From a virus, in the IMG/VR virus record IMGVR_UViG_3300031746_001045, positions 1 through 39,308 of that record: a stretch of 39,308 bases of DNA; one strand, given 5' to 3'. The notes beneath the pieces are model-generated. The model was not told the DNA's origin. It ran no database searches and saw only the letters and a program-made list of their open reading frames with translations. Each line of letters begins with the position of its first letter. The first letter of the stretch is position 1. Of this stretch, positions 1 through 9,207 are shown piece after piece. The translations under genes were made by a program, and so were the position numbers.

Positions 1-3000
1 TTGTACCATTTGTTCCCGAAGTACCATTTGTTCCGTTAGTACCTGAAGTTCCATTGGTTCCACTTGTACCGTTAGTTCCCGAAGTTCCATTTGTTCCGTT
101 AGTTCCAGATGTTCCGTTTGTACCTGAAGTTCCATTAGTTCCATTAGTTCCTGAAGTCCCATTAGTTCCATTAGTTCCTGAAGTACCATTTGTTCCATTG
201 GTTCCGCTAGTCCCGTTTGTACCTGAAGTACCATTCGTTCCGCTAGTTCCATTTGTTCCGTTCGTACCTGAAGTTCCATTAGTACCATTCGTACCTGAAG
301 TTCCGTTTGTACCGTTCGTACCTGAAGACCCATTAGTCCCTGATGTTCCGTTGGTACCATTTGTTCCTGAAGTTCCGTTGGTACCATTAGTACCTGAAGT
401 ACCATTTGTTCCTGAAGTTCCGTTGGTACCATTAGTTCCGCTAGTACCATTTGTACCTGAAGTTCCATTAGTCCCCGATGTTCCGTTTGTACCATTAGTT
501 CCGCTAGTTCCATTAGTACCATTTGTTCCACTAGTCCCGTTGGTACCTGATGTTCCATTGGTCCCGCTCGTACCATTGGTACCGCTAGTTCCATTTGTAC
601 CATTCGTACCTGATGTACCGTTCGTTCCATTAGTACCAGATGTTCCGTTGGTCCCGCTCGTACCATTTGTTCCGCTAGTTCCATTTGTACCATTAGTTCC
701 TGATGTGCCGTTTGTACCATTGGTTCCACTTGTTCCATTTGTTCCCGAAGTTCCGTTTGTTCCATTAGTACCATTAGTTCCCGATGTACCGTTTGTACCT
801 GATGTCCCATTGGTTCCTGAAGTACCGTTAGTTCCTGAAGTACCATTAGTACCGTTGGTACCGCTTGAACCATTTGTTCCATTCGTTCCGTTTGTTCCTG
901 ACGATCCATTAGTTCCGTTAGTACCACTTGTACCATTCGTACCTGATGTTCCGTTTGTTCCGTTGGTACCTGAAGTTCCATTCGTACCGCTAGTACCATT
1001 GGTTCCATTAGTTCCGGATGTTCCGTTGGTCCCGCTCGTACCATTCGTACCATTTGTACCCGATGTACCATTTGTTCCGCTAGTTCCGTTAGTACCTGAT
1101 GTTCCGTTAGTCCCATTTGTTCCTGACGTTCCGTTAGTACCTGATGTTCCGTTAGTCCCATTTGTTCCTGACGTTCCGTTAGTTCCATTGGTACCTGAAG
1201 TTCCATTAGTGCCACTAGTTCCGTTTGTACCGTTTGTTCCCGAAGATCCATTGGTTCCATTTGTACCTGATGTTCCGTTAGTTCCTGATGTTCCATTGGT
1301 TCCATTCGTACCTGAAGATCCATTAGTTCCATTTGTACCTGATGTTCCATTCGTACCTGAAGATCCATTAGTTCCATTTGTACCTGATGTTCCATTCGTA
1401 CCTGAAGTTCCGTTTGTACCATTAGTACCATTAGTTCCTGATGTACCGTTTGTACCCGAAGTTCCATTGGTCCCGCTCGTACCATTCGTACCATTTGTTC
1501 CTGATGTTCCGTTAGTACCTGAAGTCCCATTAGTACCTGAAGTCCCATTGGTTCCATTTGTACCGCTAGTACCATTTGTTCCGTTAGTACCTGAAGTTCC
1601 ATTTGTACCGCTAGTACCATTTGTTCCGTTAGTTCCTGATGTTCCATTAGTACCACTTGTTCCATTCGTACCTGAAGTACCATTTGTTCCGTTCGTTCCA
1701 TTGGTCCCGCTCGTACCATTCGTACCTGAAGTACCGTTTGTCCCGTTGGTTCCCGAAGTTCCATTAGTCCCGTTAGTTCCCGATGTTCCATTCGTACCTG
1801 ATGATCCATTAGTACCATTCGTACCTGAAGTACCGTTTGTCCCGTTGGTTCCTGACGTTCCGTTAGTCCCGGACGTTCCATTCGTTCCGTTAGTGCCAGA
1901 TGATCCGTTTGTTCCTGATGTACCATTTGTACCATTGGTGCCTGAAGTCCCGTTAGTTCCTGATGTACCATTAGTACCATTCGTTCCGGTTGTACCATTC
2001 GTTCCTGAAGTTCCGTTCGTACCACTTGATCCATTTGTACCGTTAGTTCCCGATGTTCCATTCGTACCAGATGTACCATTAGTGCCGTTGGTACCATTTG
2101 TTCCGTTAGTCCCTGATGTACCATTAGTCCCTGAGGTACCATTCGTACCAGATGTTCCATTCGTCCCATTAGTACCTGATGTTCCATTTGTTCCTGAAGT
2201 TCCGTTTGTACCATTTGTTCCATTGGTGCCTGAAGTACCATTTGTTCCTGATGTTCCGTTAGTTCCTGATGTACCGTTAGTTCCATTTGTTCCCGAAGTT
2301 CCATTAGTTCCTGATGTTCCATTTGTTCCCGAAGTTCCGTTTGTACCGTTGGTACCATTTGTACCATTTGTTCCACTAGTCCCATCTGTTCCGTTAGTAC
2401 CGCTCGTACCATTTGTTCCGTTTGTCCCCGAAGTTCCATTCATTCCACTTGTACCGTTTGTACCGTTTGTACCTGATGTTCCGTTAGTGCCAGAAGTACC
2501 ATTGGTTCCACTACTACCGTCAGTTCCTGATGTGCCATTAGTCCCACTTGTACCATTTGTTCCGTTTGTACCTGAGGTTCCATTTGTTCCGCTAGTACCA
2601 TTTGTTCCTGAAGTACCGTTGGTACCACTTGAACCGTTAGTTCCGTTAGTTCCTGAAGTTCCATTTGTACCTGAGGTACCATTAGTTCCTGATGTTCCGT
2701 TAGTACCTGAAGTTCCATTAGTACCGTTTGTACCTGACGTACCGTTGGTTCCTGATGTTCCATTCGTTCCGCTAGTTCCGTTTGTTCCGTTTGTTCCATT
2801 TGTACCTGATGTACCATTAGTACCACTTGTTCCGTTTGTTCCATTCGTTCCGCTAGTCCCATTAGTTCCTGATGTTCCGTTAGTTCCATTAGTCCCACTT
2901 GTACCATTTGTTCCTGATGTTCCGTTAGTTCCTGAGGTCCCATTTGTTCCGTTAGTTCCTGATGTACCGTTGGTCCCGCTCGTACCATTTGTTCCTGAAG

Positions 3001-4867
3001 TACCATTAGTTCCATTCGTACCTGATGTTCCGTTTGTTCCATTTGTACCTGAAGTTCCATTTGTACCCGATGTTCCATTTGTACCACTAGTCCCATTAGT
3101 ACCTGATGTCCCGTTTGTACCATTAGTACCGTTCGTTCCTGAAGTTCCGTTGGTTCCTGATGTTCCATCCGTTCCGTTAGTACCTGAAGTTCCGTTAGTT
3201 CCATTGGTTCCATTAGTACCCGATGTACCGTTTGTTCCATTAGTACCGTTTGTTCCATTAGTACCTGAAGTACCATTAGTACCATTGGTGCCGCTTGAAC
3301 CATTTGTTCCATCTGTACCCGAAGTTCCGTCAGTTCCATTTGTCCCGTTAGTTCCATCAGTACCATTTGTTCCCGAACTACCATCTGTTCCGTTTGTACC
3401 ATTTGTTCCGTCAGTTCCGCTAGTACCGTCAGTACCCGAACTACCATTAGTTCCGTCTGTTCCACTTGTTCCGTCCGTACCATTTGTCCCTGAAGAACCA
3501 TTTGTTCCATCTGTCCCATTAGTGCCATCAGTACCATTTGTTCCGCTAGTACCATCTGTACCTGAAGTTCCGTCAGTTCCTGAACTACCATTAGTACCAT
3601 CAGTACCGTTTGTTCCATCTGTACCATTTGTACCGCTAGTACCATCTGTTCCGTTTGTTCCATTAGTTCCGTTTGTTCCATTAGTACCTGAAGTCCCATT
3701 CGTACCGCTAGTTCCGTTTGTTCCATTTGTACCGTTGGTTCCTGAAGTTCCATCTGTTCCGTTTGTACCATTCGTTCCTGAAGTACCATTTGTTCCGCTA
3801 GTACCATCTGTTCCATTAGTTCCTGAAGTTCCGCTAGTCCCATCAGTTCCACTTGATCCGTTAGTTCCATCTGTTCCGTTAGTTCCTGAAGACCCATTAG
3901 TTCCGTCAGTGCCGCTTGTACCATCTGTACCTGAAGTTCCATCTGTTCCGCTAGTTCCGTCTGTTCCGTTAGTACCATTTGTACCTGAACTACCATTTGT
4001 TCCGTCAGTTCCGCTAGTACCATTAGTACCATTAGTACCATTAGTACCATTAGTTCCTGAGGTTCCATTAGTTCCATTAGTTCCGTTGGTACCATTAGTT
4101 CCTGATGTGCCGTTTGTACCATTGGTTCCACTTGTTCCATTTGTTCCCGAAGTTCCGTTTGTACCATTAGTTCCTGATGTGCCGTTTGTACCATTAGTCC
4201 CTGAGGTTCCATTAGTTCCATTAGTTCCTGATGATCCATTAGTGCCATTTGTGCCGTTAGTTCCTGATGTTCCATTCGTTCCACTAGTACCATTTGTTCC
4301 GTTTGTACCTGATGTTCCGTTTACACCTGAAATACCGCTTGTACCATTCGTTCCACTAGTTCCATTCGTTCCTGATGTTCCGTTAGTACCTGAAGTTCCT
4401 CTAGTGCCTGAAGTTCCATTTGTTCCTGAAGTTCCGTTTGTACCATTCGTTCCGCTAGTACCATTCGTTCCGCTTGTGCCATTTGTTCCACTACTACCAT
4501 TTGTTCCACTTGACCCATCTGTTCCACTTGACCCATCTGTTCCATTAGTTCCTGAAGACCCATTTGTTCCGTCAGAGCCAGAAGTCCCATTAGTACCATT
4601 AGTTCCTGAAGAACCATCTGTACCACTAGTACCATTTGTTCCTGAAGAACCATCTGTACCACTAGTACCATTTGTTCCAATACCAGATGTTCCACTTGAA
4701 CCTGATGAACCAGATGTTCCACTTGAACCTGATGAGCCTGAACTACCTGATGTGCCATTTGTACCATTTGTACCTGATCCACCACTTGTACCGCTAGATC
4801 CGTTTGTCCCCGAACTTCCATTAGTTCCTGAAGTTCCACTTGACCCACTACTTCCTGTACTGCCACT
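1..4867 (-). repeat. 9-nt-period tandem repeat coding Gly-X-Y
   Basis: Almost the entire stretch is built of 9-base units which on the minus strand read Gly-Thr-Asn or Gly-Thr-Ser triplets. The units are degenerate at synonymous positions (for example ACT/ACA for Thr, TCA/TCG/AGC for Ser), so the protein repeat is better conserved than the DNA. Between about 3290 and 4010, and again near 4500-4650, many units code Gly-Thr-Asp or Gly-Ser-Ser instead. The array reaches the left edge of the window, so its full length is unknown. Confidence 0.95.
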
Positions 4868-5017
4868 TAAAATTGCCTGTAAATCACTTAAAGGCGCATA
4901 GTAAGAAGAACCCTGTGGACTTTGTGAGGTGTCGCCAGTAACAACAACATGAAATATATCATTTAAGGTTACTGCCGAAACCCTACTCCTGTCCGTTAAT
5001 CTACTATATATTGGCAT
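1..5017 (-). CDS. Giant collagen-like fibre protein (3' end outside window)
   Basis: A minus-strand frame is open from an ATG at 5017 to the window edge, at least 1,672 codons, with no stop seen. Residues 1-50 are non-repetitive (MPIYSRLTDRSRVSAV..., ending APLSDLQAIL) and probably form the attachment domain. From residue about 51 the protein is uninterrupted Gly-X-Y with X mostly Thr and Y Asn, Ser or Asp, and essentially no proline. Collagen-like Gly-X-Y stalks are well known in phage tail fibres, where they form trimeric rods, so a fibre or whisker role is inferred. The C-terminal receptor-binding part would lie beyond the edge. Each Gly-Thr-Asn-Gly-Thr unit contains an Asn-Gly-Thr sequon and many Thr/Ser, so glycosylation is conceivable. 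A TATTTATA box lies seven bases before the start. Confidence 0.85.
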   Translation of the reverse strand, partial: MPIYSRLTDRSRVSAVTLNDIFHVVVTGDTSQSPQGSSYYAPLSDLQAILSGSTGSSGSSGTSGTNGSSGTNGSSGTSGGSGTNGTNGTSGSSGSSGSSGTSGSSGSSGTSGIGTNGTSGTDGSSGTNGTSGTDGSSGTNGTNGTSGSDGTNGSSGTNGTDGSSGTDGSSGTNGSSGTNGTSGTNGTSGTNGTNGTSGTNGTSGTRGTSGTNGTSGTNGTSGTNGTSGISGVNGTSGTNGTNGTSGTNGTSGTNGTNGTNGSSGTNGTNGTSGTNGTNGTSGTNGTNGTSGTNGTSGTNGTNGTSGTNGTNGTNGTNGTSGTNGTNGTNGTNGTSGTDGTNGSSGTNGTNGTDGTSGTDGTSGTDGTSGTDGTNGSSGTNGTDGTNGSSGTDGTSGTSGTNGTDGTSGTNGTSGTNGTNGTDGTSGTNGTNGTNGTSGTNGTSGTNGTNGTNGTNGTDGTSGTNGTDGTNGTDGTNGSSGTDGTSGTDGTSGTNGTDGTNGTDGTNGSSGTNGTDGTSGTDGTNGSSGTDGTSGTDGTNGTNGTDGSSGTNGTDGTNGTNGTDGTSGTDGTNGSSGTNGTNGTSGTNGTNGTNGTNGTSGTNGTNGTNGTSGTNGTDGTSGTNGTSGTNGTNGTNGTSGTNGTSGTNGTSGTNGTSGTNGTNGTSGTNGTNGTSGTNGTSGTNGTSGTNGTNGTSGTNGTSGTNGTSGTNGTNGTSGTNGTSGTNGTNGTSGTNGTSGTNGTNGTNGTSGTNGTSGTNGTSGTNGTNGTSGTNGTSGTNGTSGTNGTSGTNGTNGSSGTNGTSGTNGTSGTNGTSGTNGTNGTSGTNGTSGTDGSSGTNGTSGTNGTSGTNGTNGTSGMNGTSGTNGTNGTSGTNGTDGTSGTNGTNGTNGTNGTSGTNGTSGTNGTSGTNGTNGTSGTNGTSGTNGTSGTNGTNGTNGTSGTNGTSGTNGTNGTSGTNGTSGTNGTSGTNGTNGTNGTNGTSGTNGTSGTNGTNGSSGTNGTSGTNGTTGTNGTNGTSGTNGTSGTNGTNGTSGTNGSSGTNGTNGTSGTNGTSGTNGTNGTSGTNGTNGSSGTNGTSGTNGTNGTSGTNGTNGTSGTNGTSGTNGTNGTNGTSGTNGTSGTNGTSGTNGTNGTSGTNGTSGTNGTNGTSGTNGTNGTSGTNGTSGTNGTSGTNGTNGTSGTNGTSGTNGTSGTNGTNGTNGTSGTNGTSGTNGTNGSSGTNGTSGTNGTNGSSGTNGTNGTSGTNGTSGTNGTNGSSGTNGTNGTSGTNGTSGTNGTNGTSGTNGTNGTSGTNGTSGTNGTNGTSGTNGTSGTNGTSGTNGTNGTSGTNGTSGTNGTNGTSGTNGTSGTNGTNGTSGTNGTSGTNGTNGSSGTNGTNGTNGSSGTNGTNGTSGTNGTSGTNGTSGTNGTSGTNGTNGTNGTSGTNGTSGTNGTNGTSGTNGTNGTSGTNGTSGTNGTSGTNGTNGTSGTNGTNGTSGTNGTSGTNGTSGTNGTSGTNGTNGTSGTNGTNGTSGTNGTSGTNGTSGTNGTNGTSGTNGTSGTNGTNGTSGTNGTNGTSGTNGSSGTNGTNGTSGTNGTNGTSGTNGTNGTSGTNGTSGTNGTSGTNGTNGTSGTNGTNGTSGTNGTNGTSGTNGTSGTNGTNGTSGTNGTSGTNGTSGTNGTNGTSGTNGT

Positions 5018-5024
5018 ATCAAAC

Positions 5025-5032
5025 TATAAATA
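5025..5032 (-). promoter_or_regulatory. TATTTATA box before fibre gene
   Basis: The minus (coding) strand reads TATTTATA seven bases upstream of the fibre ATG. The same octamer, or its reverse complement TATAAATA (the T4 late-promoter core), sits in many short intergenic gaps here. Whether it is a promoter or a leader element is not settled. Confidence 0.35.
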
Positions 5033-5109
5033 TTTATGACTTGCAAATTAGTCTGTGGTTTTATATAATAATTCATTATAGTTCATTATTTTTAAATGTC
5101 ATTTGTTTA

Positions 5110-5610
5110 TTAAAAACAAGGATTTGTATTCATTGTTAATGTTGGTTTTGGTGTTTTTGTTGGGGTTGGGTTTGGTTTAAATGGATCAGGGTAAATACCA
5201 CAAGGATTATATGATGGGGTTACCGTTATTGTAACTGTTGGGGTTTGTGTTGGGGTACTAGTATATGTAGGTGTTGGTGTTTGTGATGGTAATTTACATT
5301 GTTCGTATGTTGGTGTTGGTGAAGGAGTTGAGGTAACTGTTGGTGTAATTGTTTTAGTTGGTGTTAATGTTGGGGTAGGTGTTGGGGTAGGTTTTGGAAT
5401 ATTCAAATAATATGTGCAATCAGTATCTTGAATATAAATTGTATAAGACCCATAAATTTCTCTTGGTGGGATTAATTCGGAAGGAATAAAAAGATATGGA
5501 AAAGTAACATTAACAATATTTACAACCGTATCAGCACTGATCGGTTTAAACAATAATTGTCCCGTACTCCCATCATAATGTGGGCTACTAATTAATACTT
5601 CTTGACTCAT
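5110..5610 (-). CDS. Pro/Thr-stalk virion protein, function unknown
   Basis: This 166-residue protein has a non-repetitive N-terminal part (residues 1 to about 72, containing GSYTIYIQDTDCTYYLN) followed by a long Pro/Thr/Ser-rich tail of TPTPT and TPTVT repeats with a few cysteines. Such low-complexity stretches usually form extended, often glycosylated stalks. The ATG overlaps the TGA stop of the upstream lectin-like gene (ATGA), indicating translational coupling, and the collagen-like fibre gene follows after 92 bases. This places it in a minus-strand virion-surface operon. Two other proteins in the window (5607-7802 and 32396-33154) carry the same kind of tract. No enzymatic domain is visible. 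Confidence 0.75.
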   Translation of the reverse strand: MSQEVLISSPHYDGSTGQLLFKPISADTVVNIVNVTFPYLFIPSELIPPREIYGSYTIYIQDTDCTYYLNIPKPTPTPTPTLTPTKTITPTVTSTPSPTPTYEQCKLPSQTPTPTYTSTPTQTPTVTITVTPSYNPCGIYPDPFKPNPTPTKTPKPTLTMNTNPCF

Positions 5611-7802
5611 GATTCAGTACCGCCTGTTATTGTATATGTGAAATCATTCACAAAACATGTTGATGTGTCACAATTTGGACAATCGGGATCAAACATAAAA
5701 AATATATCTCTCAATAGTTTAAAATTGTGTTTCACCTCTGGAGCAGACAATGGTTCTGTGTAAAATCTAAATTGTGAAATTGCACCATCAAAAGTCCCCC
5801 CAAAATTTTCTTCTAATAAAATGTGTGTTTTAAGTTTATTTAATGTAGTTGCACTTAAAATATTTTCAGGAAAACATTCAGGATCTTGAATATACATTCC
5901 CTCAGTAGTTGCGGTACATGCAGATAATGTTAAGTTTTCATGCAGACCTTGGGTACCACCACCCCATGACATATTAAACGGAACCGCAACTTGTTTTTCT
6001 TTGTCGGTATCTAAAGCTCTTGGTATTACCTCTTCAAAATCTTCAACAACATAAAAAATTCTACCGTTAATATAAATTTTTAAACTACCCAATCTAAACT
6101 TAGTTTCATCAAGCCATGTTTGATTTAATTGTACCATTTCAATTTCACCAGGTATTTCATACCCATTTGTGTATGGTGGGGCTATTAATGAAACGGTGTT
6201 ATTCGCCAAACTTTGTAGGTATTCAACTCTAGTGATGTGTTCTAATCCCCCAAACCATTTTAAATCGCAATAATCCATATAGGTATATCTTTCCCAAACA
6301 ATGTCAATTAAGAACCAATGTTCAAAATCTAACCAAGCGGGATTTACTTCGTAACAATAAGGATAAATTGGTGGGGTACATATATCAACAATAGTATATC
6401 CTGTAACATATGTTTTTCCTGTAATACAAGTACCCGTAGTTTCACACTGACCTGTAATTTTAATTGCTCTAATACCAATTCCAGGATTATGAGGGTCACC
6501 ACATAATCTAAAAGAAAGGTTGTTAGATAAGTCGTCCATCTTTGGGTCTTTTTCACAAGTGTCCTCTACCGATTGAAAAATATCTGATGGTGTACCTGAT
6601 GGGCATCCGCAAGAATCGCAACCACAACTAGGACAAGATGTACAACATGGTTTTGTAGGTGTGCAAACAATTATAGATGGGTAAGTATCACATGGTGGTG
6701 TTGGTGATGGTGTTGGTGTTGGGGTTGGTGTTGGGACAATAATAGTTTTACAATTATGGCTAAAACACATCCAACCACAAGTTTCACAAGGTTCTTGGTT
6801 GCAACCACATCCGCATGTTAATTGTTTTTCAGATTCACCATTACATATATCACAACCGTAATTAACATGGGGATCATAAACACCACCTTTTGGTCTTGGT
6901 GGATAAACATAGATACATCTACTATTTTTTATTTCATAGTTACAACAAGCACAAGTTTCCTCACAAGTTAATCCTGAAGTAACTCTATCATAATCGGGTT
7001 GACATTTTGCCTTTCCATCCGCATAGTGATAAAATTTATTTTCAGCTCTTAACCCCATATAAAAAAATGTATTTTTATTATTAGGGTAAATTTGATTTAA
7101 AGTGGTGTATCCTGCGGGTGGGGTATATTCATCAACAAATCTTGGCTTCAATAACATTTCAACAGTCCAACCTTTATTCATCCTTTCAGGAAGTATATCA
7201 TACTCATAACCAAATAATTTATAAAATCCTTGATAAAACCCACCATACAATTCAACATACCTTCCAATAGTAGGAGCATGTTTTGTTACCATTTGGTATG
7301 TCGTATAAAGTGGTATGCCTGAAAATTTGTGATTATCAGGAACATTTGTTGTTGGTTGGATAAACTTCATTCTTCTATCGTAAGATAACCTATCAAATTT
7401 TTGACTATTGTTAAAAAGTCCATTTGTGTATTGTAAGATGTCTCCTTTTATTTTATCAACCAAACCGTTATCAATCCCTGTTAAACCAACATCACACAAC
7501 TCATCCGCTTTAAAACAGTTAAAATCCAATCCTTCAGGGTCGTAAAAATTTTCAGAAACAATTACATTTTGAGGATTATAAGTCCCATAATATAATTCTA
7601 AGTTTTGAGTTGTAAGTGGACTATTTAAATTAAGGTTAATTGGGAGTTTTTTTCCATTTTCATAACCTATTAAATATGGTGAGAAGATTACCTCTTGGTT
7701 ATAATCTACTTCATCAGATGCCAAAGACATGTCTTGCCCGTCATAAATGACTTGCAATTTAAGTTTTGGGTAATTATATTGATTTATATTCTGATATGAC
7801 AT
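5607..7802 (-). CDS. LamG/ConA-like surface protein with Cys-rich insert
   Basis: A 731-residue protein. Residues about 205-260 (GWTVEMLLKPR, then TFFYMGLRAENKFYHY) and 485-700 (HWFLIDIVWERYTY, SLKIYINGRIFYV, GAISQFRFYTEPLSAPEV) look like the two halves of a concanavalin A/LamG jelly roll, the fold used by many phage fibre proteins to bind glycans. Between them, residues 267-400 hold 24 cysteines in CxxC, CC and CGC patterns, interrupted by a short TPTPTPTPTPSPT linker (about 357-369). No Sec signal is visible. The gene ends in TGA overlapping the next ATG; a TAA follows four codons later in frame. It is the first gene of the minus-strand surface operon and diverges from 7856. The family call rests on motif appearance only. 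Confidence 0.6.
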   Translation of the reverse strand: MSYQNINQYNYPKLKLQVIYDGQDMSLASDEVDYNQEVIFSPYLIGYENGKKLPINLNLNSPLTTQNLELYYGTYNPQNVIVSENFYDPEGLDFNCFKADELCDVGLTGIDNGLVDKIKGDILQYTNGLFNNSQKFDRLSYDRRMKFIQPTTNVPDNHKFSGIPLYTTYQMVTKHAPTIGRYVELYGGFYQGFYKLFGYEYDILPERMNKGWTVEMLLKPRFVDEYTPPAGYTTLNQIYPNNKNTFFYMGLRAENKFYHYADGKAKCQPDYDRVTSGLTCEETCACCNYEIKNSRCIYVYPPRPKGGVYDPHVNYGCDICNGESEKQLTCGCGCNQEPCETCGWMCFSHNCKTIIVPTPTPTPTPSPTPPCDTYPSIIVCTPTKPCCTSCPSCGCDSCGCPSGTPSDIFQSVEDTCEKDPKMDDLSNNLSFRLCGDPHNPGIGIRAIKITGQCETTGTCITGKTYVTGYTIVDICTPPIYPYCYEVNPAWLDFEHWFLIDIVWERYTYMDYCDLKWFGGLEHITRVEYLQSLANNTVSLIAPPYTNGYEIPGEIEMVQLNQTWLDETKFRLGSLKIYINGRIFYVVEDFEEVIPRALDTDKEKQVAVPFNMSWGGGTQGLHENLTLSACTATTEGMYIQDPECFPENILSATTLNKLKTHILLEENFGGTFDGAISQFRFYTEPLSAPEVKHNFKLLRDIFFMFDPDCPNCDTSTCFVNDFTYTITGGTES

Positions 7803-7812
7803 TCTTTTTAAC

Positions 7813-7820
7813 TATAAATA
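7813..7820 (-). promoter_or_regulatory. TATTTATA box in divergent gap
   Basis: On the minus strand the gap between the divergent genes at 7802 and 7856 contains TATTTATA ten bases upstream of the lectin-like gene. On the plus strand a near match, GTATTTATTAAG, lies about 15 bases before ATG 7856. The 53-base gap must hold the signals for both directions. Confidence 0.35.
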
Positions 7821-7855
7821 CAACAACTCAAAGTATTTATTAAGAAACTTTGACT

Positions 7856-8743
7856 ATGATCAAATTGAATGAAGAGTATTTTGAAAGTCCCTATTACTTC
7901 TTTTGTAAAGACAAGGGAGATAAAGTTGCCGTATATTTTTCTGTTTCCAATACAATAACGGAATCAAGAAAAAATGACGATGTAATTGTTGTTGATAAAG
8001 AGATTTTCCAAGACATACAAAAAATAATTTCTAAAATAATTAAATCAGGTAAAAAATTATCAAAAGAATTTGTACATAAACTTTTAGATTCTAAGGCTAA
8101 AAAAATTAATAAACCTGATTCAGAATTAGGTGAATTGGTAAATCCTGACGGATCCGTAATTGGGTCAAACATTCCAATTTTAAATCAAAGAAATTTGGCC
8201 AAGAAAACTACGGACCAAACCGTTCGTATGTCAAGAGCGGCTCAATTTCCATTTATTCGTGTTTATTATGGTGAGAGTGAAGAAGTTGATGGTAAGTTAC
8301 TTGATGAAGTTGACCAATCAGAATCATTTGGTTTTGAGGAAACTGAAGAAGCACACACATACGATCAAGCAAATAACATTATGAAAAAAATGGGGGTTGA
8401 AGATCCATTTGAAAGAAATGAAAGAGTAAAAAGATTAGGGTTTGATAAAATTTTAGATAAACAATTAAAGCAAGAAAAAAAACATGGTAAATGTAAAAAT
8501 TGTTTTACCAAAAGAAGATTGTCTGAATTAGAAAAAGAAAAAATGGAAAAAATGATTGATGAAATTATTATTTCAAAAAAAAGTAATGATAAGGATGTTG
8601 TAAAAAAAACAAAAGAAGATGGGGATTCAGAATCAGTTATTGAAAAACTTTTAATCAGAAACATTGAATCAATTAAAAGATTGGCAGATAAAGAAGATGT
8701 TGATATAAATAAACTAATAAAACACTTAAAAATAGGTGAATAG
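7856..8743 (+). CDS. Hypothetical phage protein, charged C-terminus
   Basis: The product is 295 residues from ATG 7856; a TTG two codons upstream is possible but less likely. It starts MIKLNEEYFESPYYFF. The middle contains PFIRVYYGESEEVDG, and the C-terminal third is highly charged, helical-looking and contains CKNCF. The family is not recognised. It is the first gene of a five-gene plus-strand run (7856-10496) ending at a terminator. Its stop is TAG, the only TAG stop among the confident genes, and it overlaps the GTG start of the next gene. The position beside virion genes suggests a structural or assembly role, but nothing in the sequence proves it. Confidence 0.7.
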   Translation: MIKLNEEYFESPYYFFCKDKGDKVAVYFSVSNTITESRKNDDVIVVDKEIFQDIQKIISKIIKSGKKLSKEFVHKLLDSKAKKINKPDSELGELVNPDGSVIGSNIPILNQRNLAKKTTDQTVRMSRAAQFPFIRVYYGESEEVDGKLLDEVDQSESFGFEETEEAHTYDQANNIMKKMGVEDPFERNERVKRLGFDKILDKQLKQEKKHGKCKNCFTKRRLSELEKEKMEKMIDEIIISKKSNDKDVVKKTKEDGDSESVIEKLLIRNIESIKRLADKEDVDINKLIKHLKIGE

Positions 8744-9206
8744 TACTTTATATAATAAACCAATTGAGTTACCAAAAGAGGTTGTTGGGTATTTGGAAGA
8801 TTGCTTCAATCATATTCCAAACTCAGATACTTCAATTGAGGGCCACAAAAGGAATCAAGAGTTAAGAGACACAGGTTATGTTACATACCAACAACTTGGT
8901 AGAATAAAAAACTGGTTTGATAACTATGATGGAGATAAGACTGACTCACCATTTATTTTAAATGGGGCTGATTATATGAAAAATTGGGTTGAGACTACAA
9001 TTCAAGATTTAAGAAAAAATGATAATTTTTCAAATAATGTTCAACAGGAATATATGCCTGATGAAATAGATGATTTAATGATAAAAGATTTAGGGCCAAT
9101 TGCGGATATGTTAAGACCCTCAAAAGAACATAGTACACTTGTCCAAGATGTTAAAATCACGGAAGATGTGAATAGAATAAACCAATTAATTAAAAAAATA
9201 ATTTAA
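8736..9206 (+). CDS. Hypothetical protein with GTG start
   Basis: 156 residues, starting at a GTG that overlaps the end of the preceding gene by eight bases; no in-frame ATG lies near the start. It is mixed alpha-helical and acidic, with segments TGYVTYQQLGRIKNWFDNY and NGADYMKNWVETTIQDL and a C-terminal VNRINQLIKKII. No known domain was recognised. The tight overlap and common direction indicate co-translation with 7856-8743. Confidence 0.7.
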   Translation: MNSTLYNKPIELPKEVVGYLEDCFNHIPNSDTSIEGHKRNQELRDTGYVTYQQLGRIKNWFDNYDGDKTDSPFILNGADYMKNWVETTIQDLRKNDNFSNNVQQEYMPDEIDDLMIKDLGPIADMLRPSKEHSTLVQDVKITEDVNRINQLIKKII

Positions 9207-9207
9207 A

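Noticed and set aside
2440-4866. Minus-strand frames rich in Met-Glu-Leu-Gln repeats (2440-4293 and 4321-4866)
   Set aside because: They are out of frame with the Gly-X-Y gene on the same strand and start inside the repeat; they are by-products of the same 9-base periodicity.
54-4901. Plus-strand open frame of 1,615 codons coding Val-Pro-X repeats
   Set aside because: It is the antisense shadow of the minus-strand Gly-Thr-Asn/Ser repeat. The 9-base unit contains no stop in several frames, so long false frames are expected; there is no sensible non-repetitive N-terminus, whereas the minus frame has one.
5041-5110. Possible terminator between the Pro/Thr-stalk gene and the fibre gene
   Set aside because: Only a weak AT-only inverted repeat (AATAAT...ATTATT) with no GC stem was found; not enough to call.
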